DNA of 12,436 nucleotides from Actinomycetota bacterium (GTDB lineage: Bacteria > Actinomycetota > Actinomycetes > Streptosporangiales > Streptosporangiaceae), in the NCBI GenBank assembly GCA_003168295.1, contig PMST01000436.1, forward strand, positions 1-12,436, given 5' to 3'. The position numbers and the translations under genes are program-made. The notes beneath the pieces were generated by a model. That model did not search any database, was not told where the DNA came from, and saw only the letters and a program-made list of their open reading frames with translations. Shown in pieces: positions 1 through 7,587 of this stretch. The stretch's first letter is position 1, and each line of letters begins with the position of its first letter.

Positions 1-1116
1 TTGCAGTCGCACCGGCGGTTCGGCGCGCCCGCGCTGGCGCCGGTGCTGTCCAGCCTGGTCGTCATCGGCGCGTACTTCTGGTTCGGCGTGGTGGGTAACG
101 GCTACCAGAACATGCTCCGGCCGGTGCCCACGCTGGCCTGGGTGGTGCTGGCGGCCGGAACGACCGCCGGGGTCGCGGCCCTGGTGGCGGCCCCGCTGAT
201 CCCCGCGGCGCGGCTCCGGCTCAGGCTGCGGCCGGTGCTGCGGTTCCCGGCCGGGGTGGGCACGCGGGTCCGGTCGCTGGCCGCCGCGGGCGTGGCGACG
301 CTCATCGCCCAGGACGCCTCGGTCGCGGTGGTGATCGTGCTCGCGAACTCCCGTGGCGGCAGCGGCGCGCTGGTCCTCTACAGCTTCGCCTGGGCGGTGT
401 TCTTCGTGCCCTACGCCGTGCTGGCCGTGCCCATCGCGACCAGCGCGTTTCCCGAGCTGTCGGCCCGTGATGACCGCTTCGACGCCACCAGCGCCACCTC
501 CACCCGGGCCGTGATCGTGGCATCCTGGCTGGGCGTGGCGGGGATGGCGGGCACCTGCGTCCCGCTGGCCCGCGTCTTCCAGTCCCACGTCGGCCAGTCG
601 GCGGACGCCCGCCAGCTGGCGATCGCGCTGGCCGCGTTCGCGCCGGGCCTGGTCGGGTACGGCCTGACCGCCAACCTGTCCCGGGTGCTCTACGCCTACG
701 GGCGCAGCCGGGCCGCCGCCGTGGCGGTCAGCGGCGGCTGGCTGCTGGTGATCGCCGCGGACCTGCTGATCGTGCCGTTCGTGGCCCCGAACTCGGTCGT
801 ACCCTGGCTCGGCGCCGGCACGACCATCGGGCTCACCGTGTCCGGTGTCGCGCTGCTTATGCTGGTCCGCCAGGCGCGAGGGAAGGACGCGCTGCGCGGG
901 TGCGCGCGCGCCGCGCTGGCTGGCCTGGCTGGCGCGGTGGCCGGGACGGCGGCTGGCCTCGGGGTGGCGCTCGGCTTCCCGGCCGCGGGTTTCCTGCCGA
1001 ACGTGGCCAGCACGCTGCTCGCCAGCGCGGCCGTGCTGGTGGTCTTCTTCGCGGTGGTGGCGTGGGCGGACGGTGGGGACCTGCGCGCGGTGGTCCGCCG
1101 CGTGGTCCGGACGTGA
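1..1116 (+). CDS. murJ: MurJ/MviN-family lipid II flippase, C-terminal part (5' end outside window)
   Basis: The open frame runs from the first base to a TGA and encodes about 371 residues, nearly all of them hydrophobic helices. I count about ten membrane segments, for example near residues 13-30, 43-68, 121-146, 170-190, 205-225, 240-260, 270-290 and 330-355. The stretch near residues 130-153, FVPYAVLAVPIATSAFPELS, matches the conserved helix and loop of MurJ/MviN proteins, ending in a Phe-Pro-Glu-Leu motif. MurJ proteins have about 14 helices and move lipid II across the cytoplasmic membrane for peptidoglycan synthesis. The TTG at base 1 is probably internal, because the N-terminal helices carrying the substrate-contacting Arg/Asp residues are absent. 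The stop overlaps the next gene. A divergent MATE/MOP-superfamily polysaccharide exporter is the main alternative, so the substrate is inferred. Confidence 0.82.
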   Translation: MQSHRRFGAPALAPVLSSLVVIGAYFWFGVVGNGYQNMLRPVPTLAWVVLAAGTTAGVAALVAAPLIPAARLRLRLRPVLRFPAGVGTRVRSLAAAGVATLIAQDASVAVVIVLANSRGGSGALVLYSFAWAVFFVPYAVLAVPIATSAFPELSARDDRFDATSATSTRAVIVASWLGVAGMAGTCVPLARVFQSHVGQSADARQLAIALAAFAPGLVGYGLTANLSRVLYAYGRSRAAAVAVSGGWLLVIAADLLIVPFVAPNSVVPWLGAGTTIGLTVSGVALLMLVRQARGKDALRGCARAALAGLAGAVAGTAAGLGVALGFPAAGFLPNVASTLLASAAVLVVFFAVVAWADGGDLRAVVRRVVRT

Positions 1117-2240
1117 AGGTCGCCTTCGTGCTGGGCACCAGCACGGGCGGCACCGGACGGCACGTGCTCATGCTCGCGGCCGGCTGCGCAGCGCGGGGCG
1201 TGCCGAGCGAGGTGTTCGGGGCTGCGCAGACCGATCGCGACTTCGACTTCAGCGCTGTCGCCGGCGTCGGGTTCACCGCGGTCGACATCGCGGACCGCCC
1301 GCGCCTGCTCCGTGACCTGGGGGCGATCCGGCGGCTGCGGCGCCTGGTCCGGGCCTGGCGGCCCGACGTGGTGCACGCGCACGGCCTGCGGGCCGGGGCG
1401 CTGGCCGCGATCGCGGCGGCCTTCGTCCGGCCCAGTGTGTACGACGCCGGGCCCGCGCTGATCGTCACCGTGCACAACGCGCCCGCCGCGGGCGGCCTCA
1501 CCGGGGCGATCTACCGGGTGCTCGAGCTGATCGTCGCGCGCCGCGCGGACTCCGTCCTGTGCGTCTCGGCGGACCTGGAGCAGCGGATGCGCACGGCCGG
1601 CGCCCGCCGGGTCGGCCACGCCCCAGTCCCCGCCTACCCGGTCCCCCCCGAACCCCCGCGGATGCCGGCCGTGACGGACGCCGGCCCGGACCGTGCCGTG
1701 GTTCTGACTGTCGGCCGCCTCGCCGCCCAGAAGGACTTCGGGACCCTGCTCGAGGCCGCCTCCAGATGGCGGGACATCACGCCCGAGCCCGCGCTTGTCA
1801 TCGTCGGCGAAGGTCCCCTGGAAGCCCGGCTGAAGAGCCAGGCGGCCGCGCTGCACCTCGACGCGCGTTTCGCCGGTCAGCGCGACGACGTGCCCGCGCT
1901 GCTGGCCGCCGCCGCCGTTTTCGTGCTGCCCAGCGTGTGGGAAGGCCAGCCGCTCATCCTGCAGGAAGCGCTCCGCGCGGGGGTGCCCGTCGTGGCCACC
2001 CGCGTCGGCGGGACACCGGAACTCACGGGCGAGGACGCCGCCCTCCTCGTCCCTCCGGGCGACCCGGACCGGCTCGCCGGCGCGGTCCGCGCGGTGCTCA
2101 CCGATCCCGCGCTGGCCGCCCGGATGCGTAAGGCCGCCCTTGACCGTGCTCGCGCCCTGCCGTCGCCAGACGACGCCGTCGCCTCGGCCCTGGCCGAATA
2201 CGCGCGGGCCGGGAAGAGCCGCGCCGCGCGGAAGCGGTAG
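1113..2240 (+). CDS. GT4-family glycosyltransferase
   Basis: This 375-residue protein has a GT-B fold layout. The N-terminal domain begins VKVAFVLGTSTGGTGRHV, with the Gly-rich acceptor loop at residues 8-16, followed by DVVHAHG (85-91) and VTVHN (118-122). The C-terminal nucleotide-sugar domain has VGRLAAQKDF (200-209), VIVGEGP (229-235) and the GT4 E-x7-E motif, Glu277 and Glu285, in WEGQPLILQEA. It probably moves a sugar from an NDP-sugar at the cytoplasmic membrane face; donor and acceptor cannot be read from sequence. The GTG at 1113 is chosen because it overlaps the flippase stop (GTGA, 1113-1116) and the fold begins at once. Upstream in-frame codons are antisense-like Arg/Gly-rich sequence. 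Coupling to the MurJ-like gene suggests an envelope glycan or lipid-linked precursor, which is inference. Confidence 0.9.
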   Translation: MKVAFVLGTSTGGTGRHVLMLAAGCAARGVPSEVFGAAQTDRDFDFSAVAGVGFTAVDIADRPRLLRDLGAIRRLRRLVRAWRPDVVHAHGLRAGALAAIAAAFVRPSVYDAGPALIVTVHNAPAAGGLTGAIYRVLELIVARRADSVLCVSADLEQRMRTAGARRVGHAPVPAYPVPPEPPRMPAVTDAGPDRAVVLTVGRLAAQKDFGTLLEAASRWRDITPEPALVIVGEGPLEARLKSQAAALHLDARFAGQRDDVPALLAAAAVFVLPSVWEGQPLILQEALRAGVPVVATRVGGTPELTGEDAALLVPPGDPDRLAGAVRAVLTDPALAARMRKAALDRARALPSPDDAVASALAEYARAGKSRAARKR

Positions 2241-2242
2241 CT

Positions 2243-2292
2243 GGGTCCGGACGCCACCCGCCCTCCGCGGACCCGCCCACTGCGGACCCGCC
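2243..2292. terminator. Possible hairpin between convergent genes
   Basis: GGGTCCG at 2243-2249 is complementary to CGGACCC at 2268-2274, giving a 7-bp stem with an 18-base loop in the 58-bp gap between the glycosyltransferase and the facing response-regulator remnant. The right arm lies in an 11-bp direct repeat, GCGGACCCGCC, at 2267-2277 and 2282-2292, so the arm is available twice. No T tract follows, which is common for actinobacterial terminators. The assignment is weak and rests on position and base pairing. Confidence 0.3.
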
Positions 2293-2298
2293 TGCCCG

Positions 2299-2860
2299 CT
2301 ACGACCGCTCTGGCGTTCCCGGCGTGAGCAGTCCACGGTTGAACGCCTCGGCCACGGCGGCCGCGCGATCGCTGACGCCGAGCTTGGCGTAGATGTTCAG
2401 CAGGTGAGTCTTGACCGTCGCCTCGCTGATGAACAACCTGGCGGCCGCCTCCCGGTTGGTGGTCCCGGCCGCGACCAGCTCGAGGACCTCGAGTTCCCGG
2501 TGGCTGAGCGGCCCCGCGCCGGCTGGGGCCCGGAACCGGCTCATCAGCCGGGCGGCCACCGAGGGCGAGCACCGCCTCGCCCCGGGCCGCGGCCCGGACC
2601 GCCCGCAGCAGTTCGGCGCGCGGCGCATCCTTGAGCAGATAGCCGGTCGCGCCCGCCTCGATCGCGGGCAGCACATGACTGTCGGTGTCGTAGGTGGTCA
2701 GCACCAGCACACGCGCGGCGCCGCCTCGCTTTCCTAGTTCGGTGATCGCGGTCAGGCCGTCCGTGCCCGGCATCCGCAGGTCCATCAGGATCACGTCAGC
2801 CGCCAGCGCGAGGGCGAGCCGGACGGCCTCGCCGAGCACCTCGAACTCCGGGTCACGCCG
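2299..2860 (-). pseudogene. Decayed NarL/LuxR-type two-component response regulator
   Basis: Read on the - strand from 2860, one frame gives receiver-domain sequence: RRDPEFEVLGEA, then VILMDLRMPGTDG with the phospho-acceptor Asp, VLVLTTYDTDS with the switch Thr, and GATGYLLKDA with the conserved Lys. Near 2563-2565 the frame must change to continue as PSVAARLMSRF and a full LuxR-type helix-turn-helix, LSHRELEVLELVAAGTTNRE then ATVKTHLLNIYAKLGV, ending at TAG 2299. The N-terminal roughly 24 residues, including the acidic pair that binds Mg2+, are missing. About six residues (an ADGxEA-like segment) also appear lost between GEA and VRLALA. No histidine kinase gene is adjacent. Three independent lesions make a functional product unlikely. 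The frameshift alone could be a sequencing error; the missing start could not. Confidence 0.85.
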
Positions 2861-3132
2861 GACGGCTGAGCTACTCCACCGATCGGCTGACCCAGAGCCG
2901 GTCGGTGCGGCTACAAGACCTGAGGAAACGCCGGAGGATGGCTGACAGGCCGCGCTGCTCGGCGGCTCTGACCTCACTTGCGGTAACTAGTGTTAATACG
3001 GTAAGTAGTTTTACAACTACTTATAGTTATGTCAGCGTCGCTGACGCGCCGCTATGGCGGACCCGCCGACGCGAGCTGGATCGGACCTTCACCTCATCTC
3101 GGATCGGGTGCGCAATCACGATCATTGGCACA
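2861..3132. other. Gene-poor stretch with an AT-rich island
   Basis: I see no convincing gene here. The left part (2861-2975) abuts the point where the response-regulator homology stops. The - strand is open there to a TAG at 2873-2871, with Arg/Leu-rich sequence I cannot assign. The part from 2975 to 3035 is markedly AT-richer than its surroundings and carries the repeats listed separately. A GTG at 2905 opens a + frame into the membrane protein downstream, but the first 76 or so codons do not look like protein of that family. Confidence 0.5.
2982..3023. promoter_or_regulatory. Tandem operator-like repeats and palindrome in AT-rich island
   Basis: Two adjacent 18-bp units, 2982-2999 and 3000-3017, match at 14 of 18 positions (GGTAACTAGTGTTAATAC and GGTAAGTAGTTTTACAAC). 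Each contains its own dyad: TAAC-N4-GTTA at 2984-2995 and GTAA-N6-TTAC at 3001-3014. A longer perfect palindrome overlaps the second unit: TAAGTAGTT at 3002-3010 and AACTACTTA at 3015-3023 with a 4-base loop. A TATAGT hexamer at 3022-3027 could be a -10 element toward the membrane-protein gene, but I see no good -35. Repeated dyads about two helical turns apart resemble operators for dimeric TetR- or MarR-type repressors. No such repressor gene is in the window. Confidence 0.5.
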
Positions 3133-5083
3133 GTGCGCGTAAGACTGGCGTCCGCCCAGGCCCGCCACACGACCTTCGCGCAGCGCGATGTGGTCCACCG
3201 GGTGCGTTACGTGGGGTACATCGTGCTGGCGGTGCAGTTCGTCGCGTTCCTGTGCTGGAGCACGCTCCTGTACCAGCGCTACGCGCTCGCGGCCGACTTC
3301 GCGCAGTACCACCAGGCGTGGTACCTGATCGCGCACGGCAATCTCGACCCGCGCGACACCCTGGGCAGGTTCCCGTTCTGGCAGAACCACAGCGAGTTCA
3401 TGCTGTGGCCGGCGGCCCTGCTGTACTGGGTATGGCCGCACTGCGTGGACCTGGCCTGGCTGCAGGACATCGGGGTATGCGTAGCCGAGGCGGTCGCCTT
3501 CACCTGGCTCTGCGAGATCGCCGGGAAGCGGCGCACCGGCGGGGACGCGGCGTGGCTGGCAGGCGCGGGACTCCTGCTCCTGGTCATCGACCCGTGGATC
3601 TGGTGGCATCTCGTTCGACTTCCACTTCGAGACGATAGGCATAGCGTTCGCCGCTCTGCTGGCCTGGGATATGGCCAACGGCCGGCGCCGGGCGTGGTGG
3701 TGGGTCCTACCCCTGCTGGCCTGTGGTGACGTCACCGGGACCTACCTGGCCGGGATCGGGGTCGGCGTCATGCTGGCCCGGCGCGGCCTGCGGCGGCAGG
3801 GGGCCGCGCTCGCCTGCATCGGGCTCGTGGCGGTGCTGGTCATTACCCTCATCCACGGCAACCGCGGCTCCGCGCACGGACTGCAGGCCTATGCTTACCT
3901 GGCTGTCCCCGGCTTCAAAGCCACCGGTTATATCAGCATGACCAGGCTCGTCACGGGGATTGCCACCCACCCGATCCGCGTGCTGAGCGTGTTGTGGAGC
4001 AAACGCTTGGATCTGTGGGCCAACCTCGCGCCGTCCGGCCTGGTGGGTCTGGGCTTCCCGGTCCTGCTGCCGCTCATCGTGATGGTGGCGCTCGTGAACA
4101 GCCTCTTTCATGGGGTCCTGTTTGCCGAGCCGCTGTTTCAGAGCCTGCCTATCTACGTGTTCATGCCCGTGGCCTCGGTGGGCGTGCTCTGCTGGCTGAC
4201 CGCGCGCCGTCGCTGGCTAGGCCTGGCCGTCACCGGCCTAGTGGTGGCGCAGGCGATCGGCTGGGCCGCGGTCTGGGGCGTGCGCGCACCGGGCCAGTGG
4301 TTGCGGGTGCCCGCCGCCGCGGCGGCCACGCTGGCCCGGGTTGAGCCGCTTATCCCGGCGTCGGCCGAGGTGATCGTGTCCCAGGGGGTGATCGGCCGCT
4401 TCGCGGACCACGCCGACGTTCGTGTCCTGCTCGGGCCCGGCTCGCAGCCGATCGGCAGGCGAGATGTCTGGTTCGTGGTGCTGCCCGCGTCCGGGGTGGA
4501 AACGCAGAACACCGGCAGTGCGATGGCTTTGATCGCCCAGCTGGCCGGCCCCCTGCACGCCAGGATGGTCGCCCACGCGAACGGGGTGTGGGCGTTCGAC
4601 TGGCATCGGCCCGCCGGCGTGCACGAGATCGAGGTACCCGGGCAGGCCCCGATTCCCGCCTGGACCACGCCCGGGAGCGCAGGGCGCGCCGTGATGACCG
4701 GCCCCGTGAGCGGCTGGAACGTGACCTCCACCGGGCACCGCGGATATGTGGTGTCCGGCCTCGCCTGGCAAGTGCCGTCCGGGCGGTACCAGGCGTCGGT
4801 CACCCTATCCGCCAGCGGGCCGGTCAACGTGGAGGTCTGGGATGACACCGGCGACGCGCTGCTCGCGCGGCGGACGCTGCCGGCCACCGATGGGGTCGAG
4901 TCCATCTCCGTGCCGGTCGACGCCACTACCCCCTACCAGGCCCATGTGTTCCAAGGCTGGGGCCCGTTCCAGGCTGGCTTCATCGCGCCGCCGGGCGGCC
5001 AGCGTATCGAGATCAGGATTTGGTCACCCGGCGGCGAGACCGTGCGTGCCTACCAGGGTGCCCTCACGCCGGCGGCAAGCTGA
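3133..5083 (+). pseudogene. DUF2079-type integral membrane protein with C-terminal beta domain, frame broken near 3600-3612
   Basis: The first frame gives YVGYIVLAVQFVAFLCW (membrane segment), ADFAQYHQAWYLIAHGNL, then FWQNHSEFMLWPAALLYWVW and LQDIGV, the order typical of DUF2079 membrane proteins. At DPWIWW (to about 3606) the homology moves to another frame as ISFDFHFETIGIAFAALLAW (from about 3608), supplying the family's (F)DFHxE motif. It then runs to TGA 5083 through several more helices. The last 150 or so residues (about 4630-5080) look extracellular and beta-rich, like a carbohydrate-binding sandwich: SGRYQASVTLSASGPVNVEV, then a long Gly/Pro-rich tail. The repaired product would be about 650 residues. 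DUF2079 proteins resemble GT-C glycosyltransferases, but no reaction is established. The start is uncertain: GTG 3133 or GTG 3190 are reasonable and neither has a clear Shine-Dalgarno. One net frame change separates the halves, so sequencing error is as likely as mutation. Confidence 0.78.
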
Positions 5084-5105
5084 TGTACCCGAGCACGCCG
5101 GGGAA

Positions 5106-5139
5106 CTGACTGGCCATGTTGCTAAGGTGAGGCCGTCAG
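5106..5139. terminator. Possible shared terminator between convergent genes
   Basis: CTGAC-T-GGCC (5106-5115) can pair with GGCC-GTCAG (5131-5139), making a 9-bp stem with one bulged T and a 15-base loop. It sits at the junction of the + strand membrane-protein gene (stop 5083) and the - strand small-protein gene (stop 5122), and overlaps the last codons of the latter. There is no U tract. Position supports a bidirectional terminator; the hairpin itself is only moderately stable. Confidence 0.3.
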
Positions 5140-5469
5140 ACTGGAGGATGGCGCGGGCGACCCGAGCGCGGGGGGCGACACGGTCGGGGAGGCGCTCGCA
5201 GTTGGCGTCTTGGTCGCGTGCGGCGTGCTGGTCGCGTGCGGCGTGCTGGTGGTCGTCGGGACCGGCCTCGTAGATGTCGTGGCGGGCGCGGAGGTGGTGG
5301 GCGTGACCGTGGACGAAGAGCCGGTCCCTGATGACGTAGAGCTTGGTGCCGGGGTTGGCCTGACCTCCACCCAGGCCGCCAAGGCGACCAGGAAGATGGC
5401 GACGAGGACCCAGGTGGAGGTGCGTATCCGTCGCACCAGTCGCACCAGTCGTGTCAGCCGTATTCGCAT
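5122..5469 (-). CDS. Small membrane-anchored Ser/Thr/Pro-rich protein
   Basis: This 115-residue protein begins with a very basic segment (eight Arg within the first 16 residues), then one hydrophobic helix at about residues 19-34 (TWVLVAIFLVALAAWV). The remaining 80 or so residues are mostly Ser, Thr, Pro and Ala. By the positive-inside rule the N-terminus stays in the cytoplasm and the tail extends outside, possibly through the wall. The ATG at 5469 shares a base with the upstream channel gene's stop (TGATG, 5471-5467), indicating translational coupling, and this is the main support for it being real. Two DNA repeats expand it: three 9-bp units (5431-5457) in the basic start and an 18-bp unit twice (5211-5246) in the tail. 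I recognise no family. Such tails may be O-glycosylated in actinobacteria (inference). Confidence 0.62.
   Translation of the reverse strand: MRIRLTRLVRLVRRIRTSTWVLVAIFLVALAAWVEVRPTPAPSSTSSGTGSSSTVTPTTSAPATTSTRPVPTTTSTPHATSTPHATKTPTASASPTVSPPALGSPAPSSSLTASP
5211..5246. repeat. Perfect 18-bp tandem duplication inside the Ser/Thr/Pro tail
   Basis: The unit TGGTCGCGTGCGGCGTGC occurs at 5211-5228 and again without any mismatch at 5229-5246. On the coding (-) strand it yields two in-frame copies of an Ala-Thr-Ser-Thr-Pro-His hexapeptide. Perfect identity between adjacent copies suggests a recent slippage duplication that lengthens the extracellular tail without changing frame. Confidence 0.9.
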
Positions 5470-6365
5470 CAGCCGCTCCCGGCTGGTCCGGTCGGTTCCC
5501 CGGTTCCCAGCGCGGTCGGCAGGTTGATGCCCTCCTGCCGCAGTCCCGCCGCGATCCGGATCCGCAGCTCTGCCCCGACCACGAACTGCTTGCCGGGCAG
5601 GGTTCTGGCCACCATGCGAAGCTGGAACCGGTCCACGTCCAGGCTCTGCACCCCCAGGACGGCTGGGGCGTCAAGCAGCAGGCTGCGCAGGTTCGGATCC
5701 TTGTAGGCCTGCTCGCCGATCTGCCGCAGCAGGTCACTGACCCGGTTGACGTCTGCGGTGACGGGCACCGGCACGTCCACCACGGCCCGGGCCCAGTCGC
5801 GCGACAGGTTGGTCACCTGGGTGATCTGCCCGTTGGGGGTGATGACCACCTCGCCGTCGCTGGTGCGCACGGTGGTTATCCGCAGCGTGACGTCCTCCAC
5901 CGTGCCCATGGCGGGGGTGGATTCGTTCGGCACCGACAGGCGGATGAGGTCTCCGAAGCCGTACTGGCGCTCGGTGATGATGAAGAAGCCCGCCAGTAGG
6001 TCCTGGACGATGCGCTGGGCCCCGAACCCCAGGGCTACCCCAACCACGGCGGCCGGAGCGACCAGGCTCGTCACCGGGACATCCAGGCGCTCCAGAACCT
6101 GCACGCCGGTCGCGCAGTAGATGACGACCAGCGTGACCCAGGTGATCACCAACGTCAGCGCGTGCCGGTGTTTGGACGCCTCGGAGCGGACCAGCGCATC
6201 CGTCTCCCGGGCGTTGGCGTCGATCCGGGTCGTGATCCTTCCGCCCAGCCACGTGGCGATACGGGTCAGCAGCGCCGCGCCGGTCAGGAACAGGACAATC
6301 TCAAGCCCGCTGCCGCGGGCCCACAGGCCGACGTTGGGCGGAGATGTCGACAGACTCAAAAACAT
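5469..6365 (-). CDS. mscS: MscS-family small-conductance mechanosensitive ion channel
   Basis: The 298-residue product is close to the usual MscS length of about 286. Hydrophobic segments lie near residues 21-40, 68-88 and 97-120. The third is the pore helix with the hallmark run VVGVALGFGAQRIVQDLLAG, followed by FFIITERQYGFGDLI at the start of the beta domain. Next come GTVEDVTLRITTVRTSDGEV and VITPNGQI, the conserved beta-domain signature, and an alpha/beta C-terminal domain. The channel opens under membrane tension to release solutes during hypo-osmotic shock. The ATG at 6365 follows a weak AGAAGA. It lies 48 bp after glycerate kinase on the same strand and is coupled by TGATG to the small protein. 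Its place after ureide genes is unusual; it may relieve osmotic load or simply be a passenger. Confidence 0.95.
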   Translation of the reverse strand: MFLSLSTSPPNVGLWARGSGLEIVLFLTGAALLTRIATWLGGRITTRIDANARETDALVRSEASKHRHALTLVITWVTLVVIYCATGVQVLERLDVPVTSLVAPAAVVGVALGFGAQRIVQDLLAGFFIITERQYGFGDLIRLSVPNESTPAMGTVEDVTLRITTVRTSDGEVVITPNGQITQVTNLSRDWARAVVDVPVPVTADVNRVSDLLRQIGEQAYKDPNLRSLLLDAPAVLGVQSLDVDRFQLRMVARTLPGKQFVVGAELRIRIAAGLRQEGINLPTALGTGEPTGPAGSG

Positions 6366-6413
6366 AGGTCTTCTATCATGGCCGAACCGTCGCCTGCCAG
6401 CACCATCGGGGGG

Positions 6414-7550
6414 CTATGGCGCGATCCAGTCGCGGGCCAGGATGGCGGCAAGTTCCTCGAGCAGCGGTCCGGCCTGCTCCCGGCAGCGGGCCAGGTCAGG
6501 CTCGATGTCGGCCAGCGCGTAAGCCGCGGCGATGTCCGCCGAACGAAGCTGGTCAGCGGTCAGCGAGCAGATCCCGGCCACCGCCACCACCGGCACGCCC
6601 GGTGCCGCCGCGGCGGTCGCGCGAGCCACCCCGGCCGGGGCCTTGCCGTGCAGAGTCTGCGTGTCGAGCGCGCCTTCTCCGGTGATGACCAGCCGGGCGC
6701 CGGGCAGGTGACCGGTGAACGAGAGCAGGTCGAGCAGCAGGTCGATGCCGGGCCGCATCCTCGCGCCGAGGAACGCTAGCGCGGCGAAGCCGAGTCCGCC
6801 CGCCGCGCCCGCCCCAGGCTCATCCCGCAGGCCGCGGCCCAGCGTCCGCTCGGTCACGTCCGCCCAGCGGGCCAGGCCGTCCTCCAGGACCGTCACGTCC
6901 TCCGCCGAGGCGCCCTTCTGCGGTGCGTAGACCGCCGCGGCGCCTCGCGCGCCGAGCAGCGGGTTGTCCACGTCCGTGGCCGCGACCACCTCGGTGCCCG
7001 ACAGGTCCTTCAGCCCGGAGACGTCGATCCGGTGCAGCCGGGCCAGCGCCGCCCCGCCCGGCGCGAGTTCGGCTCCTGACTCGTCAAGCAGCCGGGCGCC
7101 GAGCGCCGTGACCAGGCCCGCGCCCCCGTCGGTACAGGCCACACCGCCCAGGCCGAGCACGATCCGAGCAGCCCCCATCCTGACCGCCGCACCGATGAGC
7201 TCCCCGACACCGTGGCTGGAGGCGGTCAGCGGGGCGGCCACGCCGCCCGGCAGCCTGCTCAGCCCGCTGGCCTGGGCGGACTCGATGATGGCAGTCCCCT
7301 CGCGCAAGGCGAGGGCAGCCGTGGTCGGTCCGCCCGTCGGCCCGCGGACTTCCAGCTCGGCGCGGCGGTAACCGGCGGCCTCCGCCGCGTCGACGGTGCC
7401 GTCTCCGCCGTCCGCCACCGGCACCTGGGCATTCCTCAGCCCAGGGCAGACTCGGTCGAGCCCGGCCGCCACGTGCGCGGCCACCTGGGCGGCGGTCAGC
7501 GTTCCCTTGAACTTGTCCGGAGCGATTACCACGTGGCTCATACCGCCCAT
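6414..7550 (-). CDS. glxK: Glycerate kinase (GarK/GlxK type 1 family)
   Basis: The product has 378 residues, the normal length. It opens with the family signature VVIAPDKFKGTLTA, then PVADGGDGTVDA, LGLGGVACTDGGAGLVTALG, ATDVDNPLLGARGAAAVYAPQKGA and VITGEGALDTQTLHGKAP, all strongly conserved in this kinase fold. The enzyme phosphorylates D-glycerate with ATP, usually to 2-phosphoglycerate in this family, linking the glyoxylate/tartronate semialdehyde branch to glycolysis. Two starts are possible: ATG 7550 (MGGMSH) and ATG 7541 (MSHVVIAP). Neither has a strong Shine-Dalgarno, and the second places the first beta strand at the usual distance from the N-terminus. It lies 37 bp downstream of allantoicase. 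The symbol follows the allantoin context; garK or glxK cannot be separated by sequence alone. Confidence 0.95.
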   Translation of the reverse strand: MGGMSHVVIAPDKFKGTLTAAQVAAHVAAGLDRVCPGLRNAQVPVADGGDGTVDAAEAAGYRRAELEVRGPTGGPTTAALALREGTAIIESAQASGLSRLPGGVAAPLTASSHGVGELIGAAVRMGAARIVLGLGGVACTDGGAGLVTALGARLLDESGAELAPGGAALARLHRIDVSGLKDLSGTEVVAATDVDNPLLGARGAAAVYAPQKGASAEDVTVLEDGLARWADVTERTLGRGLRDEPGAGAAGGLGFAALAFLGARMRPGIDLLLDLLSFTGHLPGARLVITGEGALDTQTLHGKAPAGVARATAAAAPGVPVVAVAGICSLTADQLRSADIAAAYALADIEPDLARCREQAGPLLEELAAILARDWIAP

Positions 7551-7587
7551 GAGACCACGGGGGCGACTTCGCGTCGGCCGTTACCGG

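Noticed and set aside
900..1112. An earlier start for the glycosyltransferase at 900
   Set aside because: The added 71 residues overlap the flippase in another frame, are Arg/Gly-rich and lie before the first beta strand of the fold. GTG 1113 fits both the overlap and the fold.
696..2336. A 546-codon - strand open frame opposite the flippase and glycosyltransferase genes
   Set aside because: The + strand genes carry clear family motifs, and this frame is low-complexity Arg/Gly/Pro sequence crossing both of them.
2862..2880. tRNA-like D-arm sequence TAGCTCAG on the - strand
   Set aside because: No matching D-stem partner, anticodon arm, T-arm or acceptor 3' strand follows, and the sequence runs straight into response-regulator codons. 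It could be a chance match or a tiny remnant, but there is no tRNA gene.
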